A stretch of 64,000 nt of DNA from Haloferula rosea (lineage in GTDB: Bacteria; Verrucomicrobiota; Verrucomicrobiia; Verrucomicrobiales; Akkermansiaceae): assembly GCF_016595525.1 (NCBI RefSeq), contig NZ_JAENII010000014.1, positions 1 through 64,000 of the forward strand, given 5' to 3'. The translations under genes were made by a program, and so were the position numbers. Each line of letters begins with the position of its first letter. Positions within the stretch are counted from its first letter, which is position 1. The notes below the pieces were generated by a model. The model searched no databases, was not told the origin of the DNA, and saw only the letters and a list, made by a program, of their open reading frames with translations. Shown piece after piece: positions 27,173 to 34,630 of the stretch.

Positions 27173-27207
27173 TTGACCATGATAGTATCACATGATACTA
27201 TCATTTC
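27173..27207 (+). promoter_or_regulatory. fic promoter with embedded 26-bp palindrome; predicted leaderless
   Basis: -35 TTGACC (27173-27178), 17-nt spacer, -10 TACTAT (27196-27201), then 6 nt to the ATG at 27208. A perfect inverted repeat with 12-bp arms ATGATAGTATCA and TGATACTATCAT around CA occupies 27179-27204, covering the spacer and -10. Transcription would begin at or next to the ATG, and a bound dimeric repressor would block polymerase. The C-terminal winged-helix-like part of Fic is a candidate binder. Confidence 0.75.
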
Positions 27208-28167
27208 ATGAAGCCCCCCTTTTCGATCACCCCCAGGATGCTGGATGAGATCGGTCGGATCGAGCGCTTCATCGGACGGATCGAAGGACTGGATCACCCA
27301 AAGCCTCAGCCTCATCTGCGGAAGTCGAACCGCGTTCGGACGGTTCAGGGAAGTTTGGCCATTGAAGGGAACACTCTCGGCCTCGACCAAGTCACCGCTT
27401 TGCTCGAGGGCAAGCAGGTGATCGGGCAGCATGAGGAGATTCAGGAAGTGCTCAACGCCATCCAGGCCTACGATCAGATCACCGGCTTCTCCCCCTACTC
27501 GGCCAAGGCCCTCCTCAAAGCCCACCGCATCCTGATGGAGGGTCTCATCCCCGATGCCGGAAAGTGGCGCACCAAGAATGTCGGCGTCGTGAAGGGCTCG
27601 ACGGTTTCACACATCGCGCCCCGGGCCGACCGGGTCCCCTTCCTCATGGCGGAACTCTTCCAATTCCTCAAAGAAGATCCATCCCACCCGCTCATCCGCT
27701 CCTGCGTCTTCCACTACGAGTTGGAATTCATTCATCCCTTCCAGGACGGAAACGGAAGAATCGGCCGTCTCTGGCACAGCGTTCTGCTCTACCATTACCA
27801 TCCCGCTTTTGAGTTCATCCCCGTCGAGTCTCTGATCAAGACCCATCAACAGGCCTACTACGACTCTCTCGAAACGTCAGACCGGGTTGGCGACTCCACC
27901 CACTTCGTCGAATTCGCCCTGAAGATGATCCATCGCGCGCTCGAAGACTTCTTGAATCAGTTCACGCCGAAACCCCTCACTGCCGAAGAACGCCTCGGGA
28001 ACGCCCGCAGTCAGTTCTCGGACAAGTCATTCTCCCGAAAAGACTACCTCCGCCACTTCCGAACCATCTCCACCGCCACCGCCAGCCGCGACTTGAAGCG
28101 GGGCGTCGAGAGCGGACTCCTGAACAAAAGCGGGAGCAAGGCTCTGACCACCTACCGCTTCCGGTGA
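27208..28167 (+). CDS. Fic-domain AMPylase-type protein with intramolecular inhibitory motif
   Basis: 319 residues. The Fic active-site motif is complete: HPFQDGNGRIGR from His176. The inhibitory motif SLAIEGN (Ser49-Asn55) lies N-terminal to the Fic core, marking a class II, self-inhibited Fic protein that needs relief to transfer AMP (or another nucleotide) to Ser/Thr/Tyr on targets. The C-terminal 60 residues (SFSRKDYLRHFRTISTATAS then RDLKRGVESGLL) look like a winged helix, common in this subfamily. No separate antitoxin gene is needed or seen. The promoter is described separately. Fragments resembling its 3' end recur at 29140-29189 and near 31514. Confidence 0.92.
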   Translation: MKPPFSITPRMLDEIGRIERFIGRIEGLDHPKPQPHLRKSNRVRTVQGSLAIEGNTLGLDQVTALLEGKQVIGQHEEIQEVLNAIQAYDQITGFSPYSAKALLKAHRILMEGLIPDAGKWRTKNVGVVKGSTVSHIAPRADRVPFLMAELFQFLKEDPSHPLIRSCVFHYELEFIHPFQDGNGRIGRLWHSVLLYHYHPAFEFIPVESLIKTHQQAYYDSLETSDRVGDSTHFVEFALKMIHRALEDFLNQFTPKPLTAEERLGNARSQFSDKSFSRKDYLRHFRTISTATASRDLKRGVESGLLNKSGSKALTTYRFR

Positions 28168-28242
28168 TCCCTGCCCTCTCCCCGACTCGAGGGCGGAAGC
28201 CCAGAGGGCGTGACGGCACTCCAGGTCGTCATTGGCTCAACA

Positions 28243-28262
28243 GTGGGACAAGAGTGTCCCAC
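28243..28262. repeat. GTGGGACA/TGTCCCAC intergenic hairpin
   Basis: 8-bp perfect stem with AGAG loop, followed by CTCCC. The related hairpin at 29045-29064 differs at one stem position on both arms (GT..AC here, GC..GC there), so pairing is conserved. It sits in the 263-bp gap between fic and the DUF433 gene, which otherwise shows nothing. Confidence 0.85.
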
Positions 28263-28430
28263 CTCCCTGTCGGCAGAAGGAGCGTGATTCAGAATGCTCG
28301 ACCTGCGGGCCTCTCGACAGAGACCCGAGATGGGTTCATCGCCTCAAGCACCTGCACCCCTCAGCAGCACTGACTGGCACCCGGCGGAAACGCGCTGGAA
28401 CTGACCTCTACGGTGAATTACCCTACCGCC

Positions 28431-28649
28431 ATGAACGAAAGAATCACCTTCAATCCGGAACAGTGCGGAGGGCGGCCATGTATCCGGGGCCTGCGGGTCA
28501 GAGTCAAAGATGTCCTCGACATGCTCGCGTCAAAGGTATCCCGACAGGAAATCCTCGAAGACTTCCCCTATCTTGAAGACGAGGACATCGACGCATGCCT
28601 CCAATACGCGGCGAGTGAAGCCGATCATCCCGTCCTTTTGACCTCCTGA
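28431..28649 (+). CDS. DUF433 antitoxin
   Basis: 72 residues. The DUF433 hallmark is present: ITFNPEQCGGRPCIRGLRVR, then VKDVLDMLASKVSRQEIL and EDFPYLEDEDIDACLQYA. This is a small winged-helix-like antitoxin family that pairs with DUF5615 PIN-like toxins. The next gene starts 4 bp after its stop, as expected for an operonic toxin-antitoxin pair with antitoxin first. The ATG at 28431 is preferred over an in-frame GTG at 28413. Confidence 0.9.
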   Translation: MNERITFNPEQCGGRPCIRGLRVRVKDVLDMLASKVSRQEILEDFPYLEDEDIDACLQYAASEADHPVLLTS

Positions 28650-28653
28650 ATTT

Positions 28654-28986
28654 GTGCACTTTGTCGTTGATGCCCAGCTGCCTCCTGCATTGGCACGTAG
28701 CCTTGCCAGCCACGGACACCAAGCCGAGCACGTGATCGACCTTGGTATGGCGGACGCCGATGATACCGCCATCTGGGATTATGCCCTCATGCATCAAGCC
28801 ATTCTGGTGACCAAGGACGAAGACTTCCCCCACAGACTCAGCCAGAGTCCACCAAAGGCACCCGCCGTCGTCTGGTTGAGAGTCGGCAACACCAGCCGCC
28901 GTGCCCTGCTGGAATGGTTCGAGCCCTTGCTGCCTCGGATCGTGCAGCTCGTGGAGCAAGGGGACAAACTCATTGAGATTCGATAA
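28654..28986 (+). CDS. DUF5615 PIN-like toxin
   Basis: 110 residues from a GTG start. DUF5615 proteins are shortened PIN-like nucleases (Mut7-C related). Conserved acidic positions are visible at FVVDAQLPP (Asp6), GMADADDTAIWDYA and VTKDEDFPHRL. Predicted RNA cleavage is held in check by the DUF433 protein encoded immediately upstream. Length and gene order match known pairs. Confidence 0.88.
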   Translation: MHFVVDAQLPPALARSLASHGHQAEHVIDLGMADADDTAIWDYALMHQAILVTKDEDFPHRLSQSPPKAPAVVWLRVGNTSRRALLEWFEPLLPRIVQLVEQGDKLIEIR

Positions 28987-29044
28987 GGAAGGCTCAGCGC
29001 GTGAAATAGAGGGTGCCGACAGTTCTGTCGTCATGATCTGATAC

Positions 29045-29142
29045 GCGGGACAAGAGTGTCCCGCCTCCCTACTCTCCCAGCATCCCAAGCCCGTGGCTGC
29101 GGCATCCTGCCGCAGGCCGTCTCGGAGGCTTCCAGCCTCCGA
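29045..29142. repeat. Three intergenic hairpins
   Basis: GCGGGACA-AGAG-TGTCCCGC (29045-29064, followed by CTCCC), CTGCGGCA-TCC-TGCCGCAG (29097-29115) and TCGGAGGCT-TCC-AGCCTCCGA (29122-29142). All stems are perfect. The third abuts a fic-tail fragment. They lie in the roughly 400-bp gap after the DUF5615 gene. Confidence 0.85.
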
Positions 29143-29189
29143 AGACTTCTTAAATCAATTCGCGCCGAAACCCCTCACTGCCGAAGAAC
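29140..29189 (+). pseudogene. fic 3'-region fragment
   Basis: 50 bp matching the fic gene at 27942-27991 with three substitutions, in frame as EDFLNQFAPKPLTAEE. Nothing else of fic precedes or follows it. It is probably a recombination leftover. Confidence 0.8.
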
Positions 29190-29193
29190 TGAA

Positions 29194-29318
29194 GCATCCT
29201 TGCCCGCCCGCAAAGGAAGCCAAGATCCGACAACCGCTCACCCTCCATGGAGGTCCTCAAACCGCCTTGATCGGGGAAAATCTTCACCTGTGCGCGATCC
29301 GCGGGACAGACCCTCGAC
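29194..29318 (+). repeat. 125-bp dispersed repeat, copy 1
   Basis: Strong match to 31620-31745 in direct orientation, beginning GCATCCTTGCCCGCCCGC and ending CCCTCGAC. The two copies bracket the PEP-CTERM gene and the DUF2726 gene. Both copies follow fic-tail-like sequence and a hairpin. Confidence 0.9.
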
Positions 29319-29383
29319 CCACGACACGGCGGGTCCATGACGAGCCGTCAGGAAAACCCGCTCGATCCCAAGGAACGATTTCC

Positions 29384-30022
29384 TCAGGCACGACGGCGCC
29401 TGAGCAGGAGAGCGCTGCCGAGGCCAAGCAAGAGGGTGGAACCCGGCTCCGGGATGAGGCTCACCGAGTCCAGCAAGAGGTCCTTCTGCCGTTCCCCGCT
29501 GGTCGCTTCGAACGAGAGCGTGTAGGTCCCGGCCGCCAGCGTCGGGATGCCCGGCAACGAGCGCTGGGTCCACACCTTGCTGTCCGTTCCGTAAGACTGA
29601 CTGACAAGCACCTGGTCGGAGCCATTCCGCAGCGTGACCACGTAGCTCGAAACCGTGATCAGTCCGGACGCCACACGATCCGAGGTGGCATCAAACCATG
29701 ACAGCGTCGGAGCCACCAGCTCGCTGCCGAGGGTGAAGGTCTGCTGGATGCCCGTATTCGGTGCATTCCCCACATCGGCGAACTGGCTGGATCCTTCGGC
29801 GCCCCCGTTTGGCCACGTCCCGATGCCATGTCCCGGCTTGGAAAGATAGACGGCGACCGCGCTTCCAAAGGGGTCCCAGCCCGGGATCGAAGCAAAGCTC
29901 TGGAACGAGCCATTCAACACAAAGACGGGATCTTCGAACTCGCCATTGACCAAAACATTGGCGGCCGTCGATGGGGAAATCAAGCTGACAAAGAGCAACA
30001 GCCCCGCGGTTCTCGGATTCAT
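29384..30022 (-). CDS. PEP-CTERM sorting-domain protein
   Basis: 212 residues with a signal peptide (LLLFVSLISPSTAA). A carbohydrate-binding-like beta-sandwich contains NGEFEDPVF, GWDPFGSAVAVYL, SQFADVGNAPNTGIQQTFTL and YTLSFEAT. A classic C-terminal PEP-CTERM signal follows: IPEPGSTLLLGLGSALLLRR. Such proteins are exported, recognised by an exosortase and released or anchored in biofilm matrix. Flanked by repeat elements on both sides, on the strand opposite to its neighbours. Confidence 0.92.
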   Translation of the reverse strand: MNPRTAGLLLFVSLISPSTAANVLVNGEFEDPVFVLNGSFQSFASIPGWDPFGSAVAVYLSKPGHGIGTWPNGGAEGSSQFADVGNAPNTGIQQTFTLGSELVAPTLSWFDATSDRVASGLITVSSYVVTLRNGSDQVLVSQSYGTDSKVWTQRSLPGIPTLAAGTYTLSFEATSGERQKDLLLDSVSLIPEPGSTLLLGLGSALLLRRRRA

Positions 30023-30232
30023 CGGCGGGGAACCTAGGATGCTTTTTCATGACTGCCTAGCAACAAAACGTGACGATCGAACAGGATGCCGCAGTCCCTG
30101 AAAAAGCCCCCTCATTCGCCCGCCCTCCCCACCACACCGCTGCCGTCTGCTCCTCCCCAGCGCGTCCACCTCAGCGGAATTTTCCGCCATCGCGTAGGTC
30201 TCAGAAAAACGGCGAATGGTTAGAATCCCTCC

Positions 30233-31513
30233 ATGGGTCGCCACATCCTGTTCATCCTGTCCCTCTGCTTTGCTCCCATCGTCGGTGCCGAAGACCCCTT
30301 CTGGCTCGGTTTGAGGGACGTCGCCGCCCTGGGCAAACCGGTTCCGGAGGACATCGCCCGGCAAGTCACTGAAGCCGCCACGGCTCATCTCGCCCCCTAC
30401 CTCAAGAGCAGTGCGGGCCACTACAGCTGCGCCACTCTGGCGGGAACGAGCAAGTGGATGAACCTGCAAGGGCTCCGCTTCTCAACCATCTATTACGACG
30501 CCCTCTCCAAAGCCGATCGAGCGAATGGGATCCAAGCCCGCCTGAAGGTCTCCATCAAGGTCGACTCCCACTGTTTCCTGGAGACCAACGGCGTCTGGGG
30601 CAAGTGGATGAACGGACGCCCTTACCACATCCCTGCCATGATCTGGGTCGCGAAGCGCAACGGTGCTTGGACGGCCTCCTCAAACATCAATTCCTTTCTC
30701 CGTCCCGTCAGCGACCGCCCCCTGACCATCCCTTCGGAAACCAGCACCCTGCCCAAGCTGAAGGCGCCACCCGCCGCCGCCCCACCGCGCACGGCACCCG
30801 CGCTCCGACCCAAGCCCCCAGTTACCCAATCCCGGCCGGCAGGAGGGTCTTCACCCAAACAGCCCACTCCCGCCCCGGTCCGCGGTCCATCCGTGTCACC
30901 CTTCCTCCTCCTTGGCAGTGGCGCAGCTCTGGCAGTCATCCTTCCGCTCTGCATCCGGCGAGCGAGACGCAAACGCCCTACACCTCCGCCACTTCCCCCA
31001 ACCGACACACCGGGCTGGATGAGCCCCGGGACTTCGCGCAATCCGCAAGCAACCGCGACTCCCACCGGGAACCCCACCTACATCGCCCGAACCTTCCTCC
31101 ACACCAGAACCGAGCAGATCTTCCACCGGCGCCTCCAGAGCTTGATCGATCCGTCCTGCTCAATCTCCGGAAAAGTGCGGCTCGCCGACCTGTTCAAAGC
31201 CCCCAAAGGCAGAGACCACCAGACCGCCTTCAACCGGATCTGCAGCAAACACATCGACTTCGTCATCATCGATCAAGCCAGCAGCCGCATCCTCTGCGCG
31301 ATCGAACTCGACGACACCTCCCACCAGCGACCCGACCGACAGGAACGGGACCGCTTCGTCGACACGCTCTTCGCCAGCGCACCCTTCGACCTCCTCCGAG
31401 TCCCCGTCTCATCCATGCACGATGCGGATTCCCTCAAGCGTTCGCTCCGTTCCAGAAACATCCCCCTCACCGAAGCCGCCTACATGCCACCCCAAGCGCT
31501 GCATGCATCTTAG
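30233..31513 (+). CDS. Membrane-anchored protein with C-terminal DUF2726 nuclease-like domain
   Basis: 426 residues. A signal peptide (1-19) and an exported domain of about 155 residues (SSAGHYSCATLAGTSKWMNL, VDSHCFLETNGVWGKWMNGR) are followed by a Pro-rich linker and one membrane segment (SPFLLLGSGAALAVILPLCI, about 222-241) with an Arg-rich cytosolic stop. The cytosolic C-terminus is DUF2726: HRRLQSLIDPSCSISGKVRL, then IDFVIIDQASSRILCAIELD and TSHQRPDRQERDRFVDTLF. DUF2726 resembles the restriction-endonuclease fold, and its conserved D/E-L-D-D-x-S/T-H motif is intact. This predicts a protein linking an extracytoplasmic sensor to a cytosolic nuclease-like domain; that role is my inference. 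Confidence 0.78.
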   Translation: MGRHILFILSLCFAPIVGAEDPFWLGLRDVAALGKPVPEDIARQVTEAATAHLAPYLKSSAGHYSCATLAGTSKWMNLQGLRFSTIYYDALSKADRANGIQARLKVSIKVDSHCFLETNGVWGKWMNGRPYHIPAMIWVAKRNGAWTASSNINSFLRPVSDRPLTIPSETSTLPKLKAPPAAAPPRTAPALRPKPPVTQSRPAGGSSPKQPTPAPVRGPSVSPFLLLGSGAALAVILPLCIRRARRKRPTPPPLPPTDTPGWMSPGTSRNPQATATPTGNPTYIARTFLHTRTEQIFHRRLQSLIDPSCSISGKVRLADLFKAPKGRDHQTAFNRICSKHIDFVIIDQASSRILCAIELDDTSHQRPDRQERDRFVDTLFASAPFDLLRVPVSSMHDADSLKRSLRSRNIPLTEAAYMPPQALHAS

Positions 31514-31619
31514 GGAACAAGGCTCTGACGACCGATACCAGTGAAGCCAGCCGCACTTGCCTCAAATCGGGAGCGCGGCTTTGCAAGCCGCTTCAGAGGA
31601 CGAGGCTTGAAGAAGTGGG
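31514..31619 (+). other. fic-tail-like remnant and GCGGCTT hairpin
   Basis: 31514-31543 resembles the last codons of fic (AACAAGGCTCTGACGACC here against GCAAGGCTCTGACCACC there). 31575-31591 is a hairpin GCGGCTT-TGC-AAGCCGC preceded by GGAGC. This mirrors the order seen at 29045-29190, before repeat copy 1. Confidence 0.6.
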
Positions 31620-31745
31620 GCATCCTTGCCCGCCCGCGAAGGAAGCCAAGATCCGACAACCGCTCACCCTGCATGGAAGTTCTCAAACAGCCTTGATCGC
31701 GGGAGAGTCTCCACTTGTGTGCGATCTGCGGGCCGGACCCTCGAC
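31620..31745 (+). repeat. 125-bp dispersed repeat, copy 2
   Basis: Direct repeat of 29194-29318 with scattered substitutions and one single-base length difference. It ends close to where base composition changes at the start of the AT-richer island; 31746-31863 holds no recognisable gene. Confidence 0.9.
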
Positions 31746-31863
31746 GCCTCTTCCTCAGCTTTCAGATTGCACGGCGTCCACGAATACATACGCTGTTTAG
31801 CAGCTAAAGGAGAACTCCTAATCACTGAACGGCAAGAGAGGAAGTCCGCAGCAAAATAGAACC

Positions 31864-33219
31864 ATGATCAGCGTTGACAAGTGGCGTATCGGAGAAATCA
31901 AACAACACCTATCAGACGCAAGGTTGTTGCTGGATCCCGAATACCAGCGAAAGGCAGTTTGGACATCCAAGACGCAGACCCTGTTTATTGACTCCTTGGC
32001 AAGGGGTATTCCAGTGGGTGCAATTACCGTATTCGAAGATGACTCGGGACCCTACAAGAAATACGAAGTCATCGATGGTCGGCAGCGATTGACGGCGTTG
32101 AGCGAATATTTCAAAGGAGAACTCGAGATCCGGGAAAGCGTGATAACCGCACAGGTAGAATCCGAGGATGATCTCTCCGACGTCGACTCGGAGCTCGCGG
32201 AAAAAGTGATTGCAGCAGGGACTTACAACGAGCTCGCTCTGGAGGAGCGAATGGCGCTCGATGAATACGAGTTCCCAGTATTCAAGGTCACGGGCAAGAG
32301 AGCCGAAGCCGTTCGGGCCTTTGTCCGGATGAATACGAACCTTTACAGTCTTAAACCACAGGAAATCAGAAATGCCGTTTTTAACAAAACGGCATTCTTG
32401 GATGCTGCGATCGGACTGTGTGAGACTCTCACAGGAGAGCTTGCAAATAGCGACTCATACTTCATCGACGTCGGCGTCGTAACAAGCGAAGCGTGGAAGC
32501 GGATGCAGGATGTGCAGTTTAGCCTAGAATGCATGATTCTTGTGCTCCACGGCCCCCAGCATCGAAGAGATACGATCGACCATTACTGTGATCTATACAG
32601 GGAGCCCAAGGATGCTCAGAAGGCACTCGATGACGCGATCAAGTTCTTGCGAAAGGCCTTCGAGCAAATCTGGGAACTTTGTGAAGGACAGAAGATTCAA
32701 GATCTGAATTTTCCGAAAAACGCAGAAAATGACCTCTACGCCCTCGTCGGCGCGCTCAAAAGAAGGGGGCTCATTACACAAGCGCAATTAAAGAAAGACG
32801 GAGCAGAGCTACGGGATACAATACGTGAGTTTAGGCGACAAGTTCAGCTTTACATCGCCATGGTCCGTGGTGAGGGGGAAGGCGAGGATACATATGCGGA
32901 AGAGGTTAAGGACTACGCGACGACATTCTTGGGTGGCCAAGTGAACTCTGAAAAGAAGCGAGCAAGTCGCATTGAAGTGTTCACAAACGTTATCAATGAC
33001 GTAATCGCGGAAATCGATTCAAGTTCGTTTTCGGAGTTCCAGCGCTGTCTAATTTGGGCCCGCTCGAAAGAAAAGATCTGTGCTCGGTGCGGCGAAGAGG
33101 TAGCTTACAAGGAATTTCACGCCGGCCACAAGGTCGCTCGGGCGCACGGAGGGAGATCGGTCGTGGCCAATGGACAAGTTGAGCATGCCAAGTGCAACCA
33201 GAAAGCGGGTATAAACTGA
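31864..33219 (+). CDS. DUF262 (GmrS/ParB-like) protein with C-terminal HNH nuclease domain
   Basis: 451 residues. The N-terminal DUF262 core is DPEYQRKAVWTSKTQTLFID, then SLARGIPVGAITV and YEVIDGRQRLTAL (the D-G-x-Q-R motif shared with ParB/Srx-type NTPases). The middle is helical. The C-terminus (about 405-451) is a zinc-containing HNH: CARCGEEV, FHAGHKVARAHGG, then N-x-Q-x-E-HAKCN. Same architecture as GmrSD-like and related antiphage nucleases that cut modified or foreign DNA using nucleotide energy. Alone on its strand; convergent with the ATPase gene, so probably an independent system. Confidence 0.87.
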   Translation: MISVDKWRIGEIKQHLSDARLLLDPEYQRKAVWTSKTQTLFIDSLARGIPVGAITVFEDDSGPYKKYEVIDGRQRLTALSEYFKGELEIRESVITAQVESEDDLSDVDSELAEKVIAAGTYNELALEERMALDEYEFPVFKVTGKRAEAVRAFVRMNTNLYSLKPQEIRNAVFNKTAFLDAAIGLCETLTGELANSDSYFIDVGVVTSEAWKRMQDVQFSLECMILVLHGPQHRRDTIDHYCDLYREPKDAQKALDDAIKFLRKAFEQIWELCEGQKIQDLNFPKNAENDLYALVGALKRRGLITQAQLKKDGAELRDTIREFRRQVQLYIAMVRGEGEGEDTYAEEVKDYATTFLGGQVNSEKKRASRIEVFTNVINDVIAEIDSSSFSEFQRCLIWARSKEKICARCGEEVAYKEFHAGHKVARAHGGRSVVANGQVEHAKCNQKAGIN

Positions 33220-33253
33220 GATGGTGCGCGGATTACTGGTCTAACTGGATCTC

Positions 33254-34630
33254 TTATGCGGAACAATTGCCCAATCGTGAGAGCTGAAAGGCAATCTTCA
33301 CAACACCGCGCAACGAGAATCTGATAGAACCTCCTTCCTGTTCAGGCTCCTTACAGAATACCAAGTTCCTTCTGCTCAAGTCGGAGAGCTTCGCCTCTAG
33401 CCAATCAGCAGATTCCGCTCCGACACGTTCGTAGTCCGCCGGCAAGATTTCGCCGCACTTCCCCACCGCTTCTAGCAGGCGAATGAGCTGATCCTCAAGG
33501 CGGAACCCTTGGACCTCCAACTCCGCGACATCGCCAAGGATCTTGAACGCCATATCTTGATCAATCTGATTCTCGACCAGATCAGTACCGATGGAGTTAT
33601 TGAGCTCTTCTGCGAGCATTTCTCGGGTTGTTCCCTTTCCCTCGCTTGCTAAGCGCTTTATTGCTTCGATCCGCATCCGTTCAACAAACTTTGTGCAAAC
33701 TGTATCACTATACTTGAAAACGAATCTCATTTCTCCGCCAGATGCATCATACAGCAGCCTATGCACCTCCATCGGGAGCGGGGCCTTGCCCTCAGCAGCA
33801 GCGGAATGAAAGCGACTCACTCGTTTCGCTATAGCGGTGTCCATCTCCTCCATTGGAACCGGCAGAATGTCTATTCCCGAACCTTCGATCCTCTCAAATA
33901 CTCTCGGATCAAGCGTCTGAATTAACCTTGCGAGCCCCGCCTGACCGATCAAGATCCACCAAATGCCGCTTAGCGCAAAGAAAGTATCCCTAAAGAATAT
34001 AAGAACGCTCTGAAGCTCAGAGGGCTTGAGGTTTTCTAGATTGTCAAACACAACGATCGCGCCATCAAACCCAAGTTCATTTGAGACGTCAGCAACGATT
34101 GCCTCGAAAGCATCTGCAATCACCCCTGCGCCTGCGTCCTTCACAGGAGGGAGGTCTACGCTTCTCCCCAAGCTGCCCCCAAAGCCTGCAATGGTTAGGC
34201 CGACATTCACGCTTCCGCCACCTCGTTGAGTTAACCACTTACCGATCTTTTTGGTCTGGGAGGGCAATTTGCGACTTGCTGAAATACAATACGCATCGAC
34301 GGATCTGAACAAGCTGTCGAGTGCGCCAAAAGCCAATTCAAGGGCGGTTGCCCCAGGGGCTACCGGCAAGAGCTTGCGGGCAGCCATCAGCTTAGGGCCG
34401 AAAAGCGCACGCTCAGATTCGAGCAAAAACTGCTGGACGTTCAAAAAGCTCGTCTTTCCGACACCGGGCGAGCCAGAGATAACCACAACACCTTCAGCTC
34501 CTTTGTCAAGGATCGTGCAGAGAGAAGCTACTTCGTTGTCTCTGCCAACGAGGAGGTCAACATCCTCTTCGCGAACAAACAGGGGATTTGTATTATATGG
34601 ACTTTCCCTGAATCCTAGATTCTCCCACAT
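33254..34630 (-). CDS. STAND/AAA-type P-loop ATPase
   Basis: 458 residues from the ATG at 34630 (the frame also allows TTG at 34642). Residues about 15-60 (ESPYNTNPLFVREEDVDLLV) lead into Walker A GSPGVGKTS, and Walker B is GAIVVFDNLENL. Between them lies an unusual Gly-rich stretch GGGSVNVGLTIAGFGGSLGR. WWILIGQAGLARLI looks like sensor 1, and a helical C-terminus with a winged-helix-like end (SDLSRRNLVF) follows. Resembles ORC/Cdc6-like or STAND ATPases found in antiviral loci. No effector domain is fused and no partner gene is adjacent on its strand; the closest downstream gene converges on it. Confidence 0.75.
   Translation of the reverse strand: MWENLGFRESPYNTNPLFVREEDVDLLVGRDNEVASLCTILDKGAEGVVVISGSPGVGKTSFLNVQQFLLESERALFGPKLMAARKLLPVAPGATALELAFGALDSLFRSVDAYCISASRKLPSQTKKIGKWLTQRGGGSVNVGLTIAGFGGSLGRSVDLPPVKDAGAGVIADAFEAIVADVSNELGFDGAIVVFDNLENLKPSELQSVLIFFRDTFFALSGIWWILIGQAGLARLIQTLDPRVFERIEGSGIDILPVPMEEMDTAIAKRVSRFHSAAAEGKAPLPMEVHRLLYDASGGEMRFVFKYSDTVCTKFVERMRIEAIKRLASEGKGTTREMLAEELNNSIGTDLVENQIDQDMAFKILGDVAELEVQGFRLEDQLIRLLEAVGKCGEILPADYERVGAESADWLEAKLSDLSRRNLVFCKEPEQEGGSIRFSLRGVVKIAFQLSRLGNCSA

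Noticed and set aside
28431-28986. DUF433/DUF5615 pair as part of a larger operon with fic
   Set aside because: A 263-bp gap with a hairpin separates them, and fic has its own strong promoter; no evidence of cotranscription.
29093-29701. 202-codon plus-strand frame starting with a fic-like segment
   Set aside because: Only 16 residues are fic-like; the rest runs across the 125-bp repeat and antisense of the PEP-CTERM gene. Treated as a fragment, not a gene.
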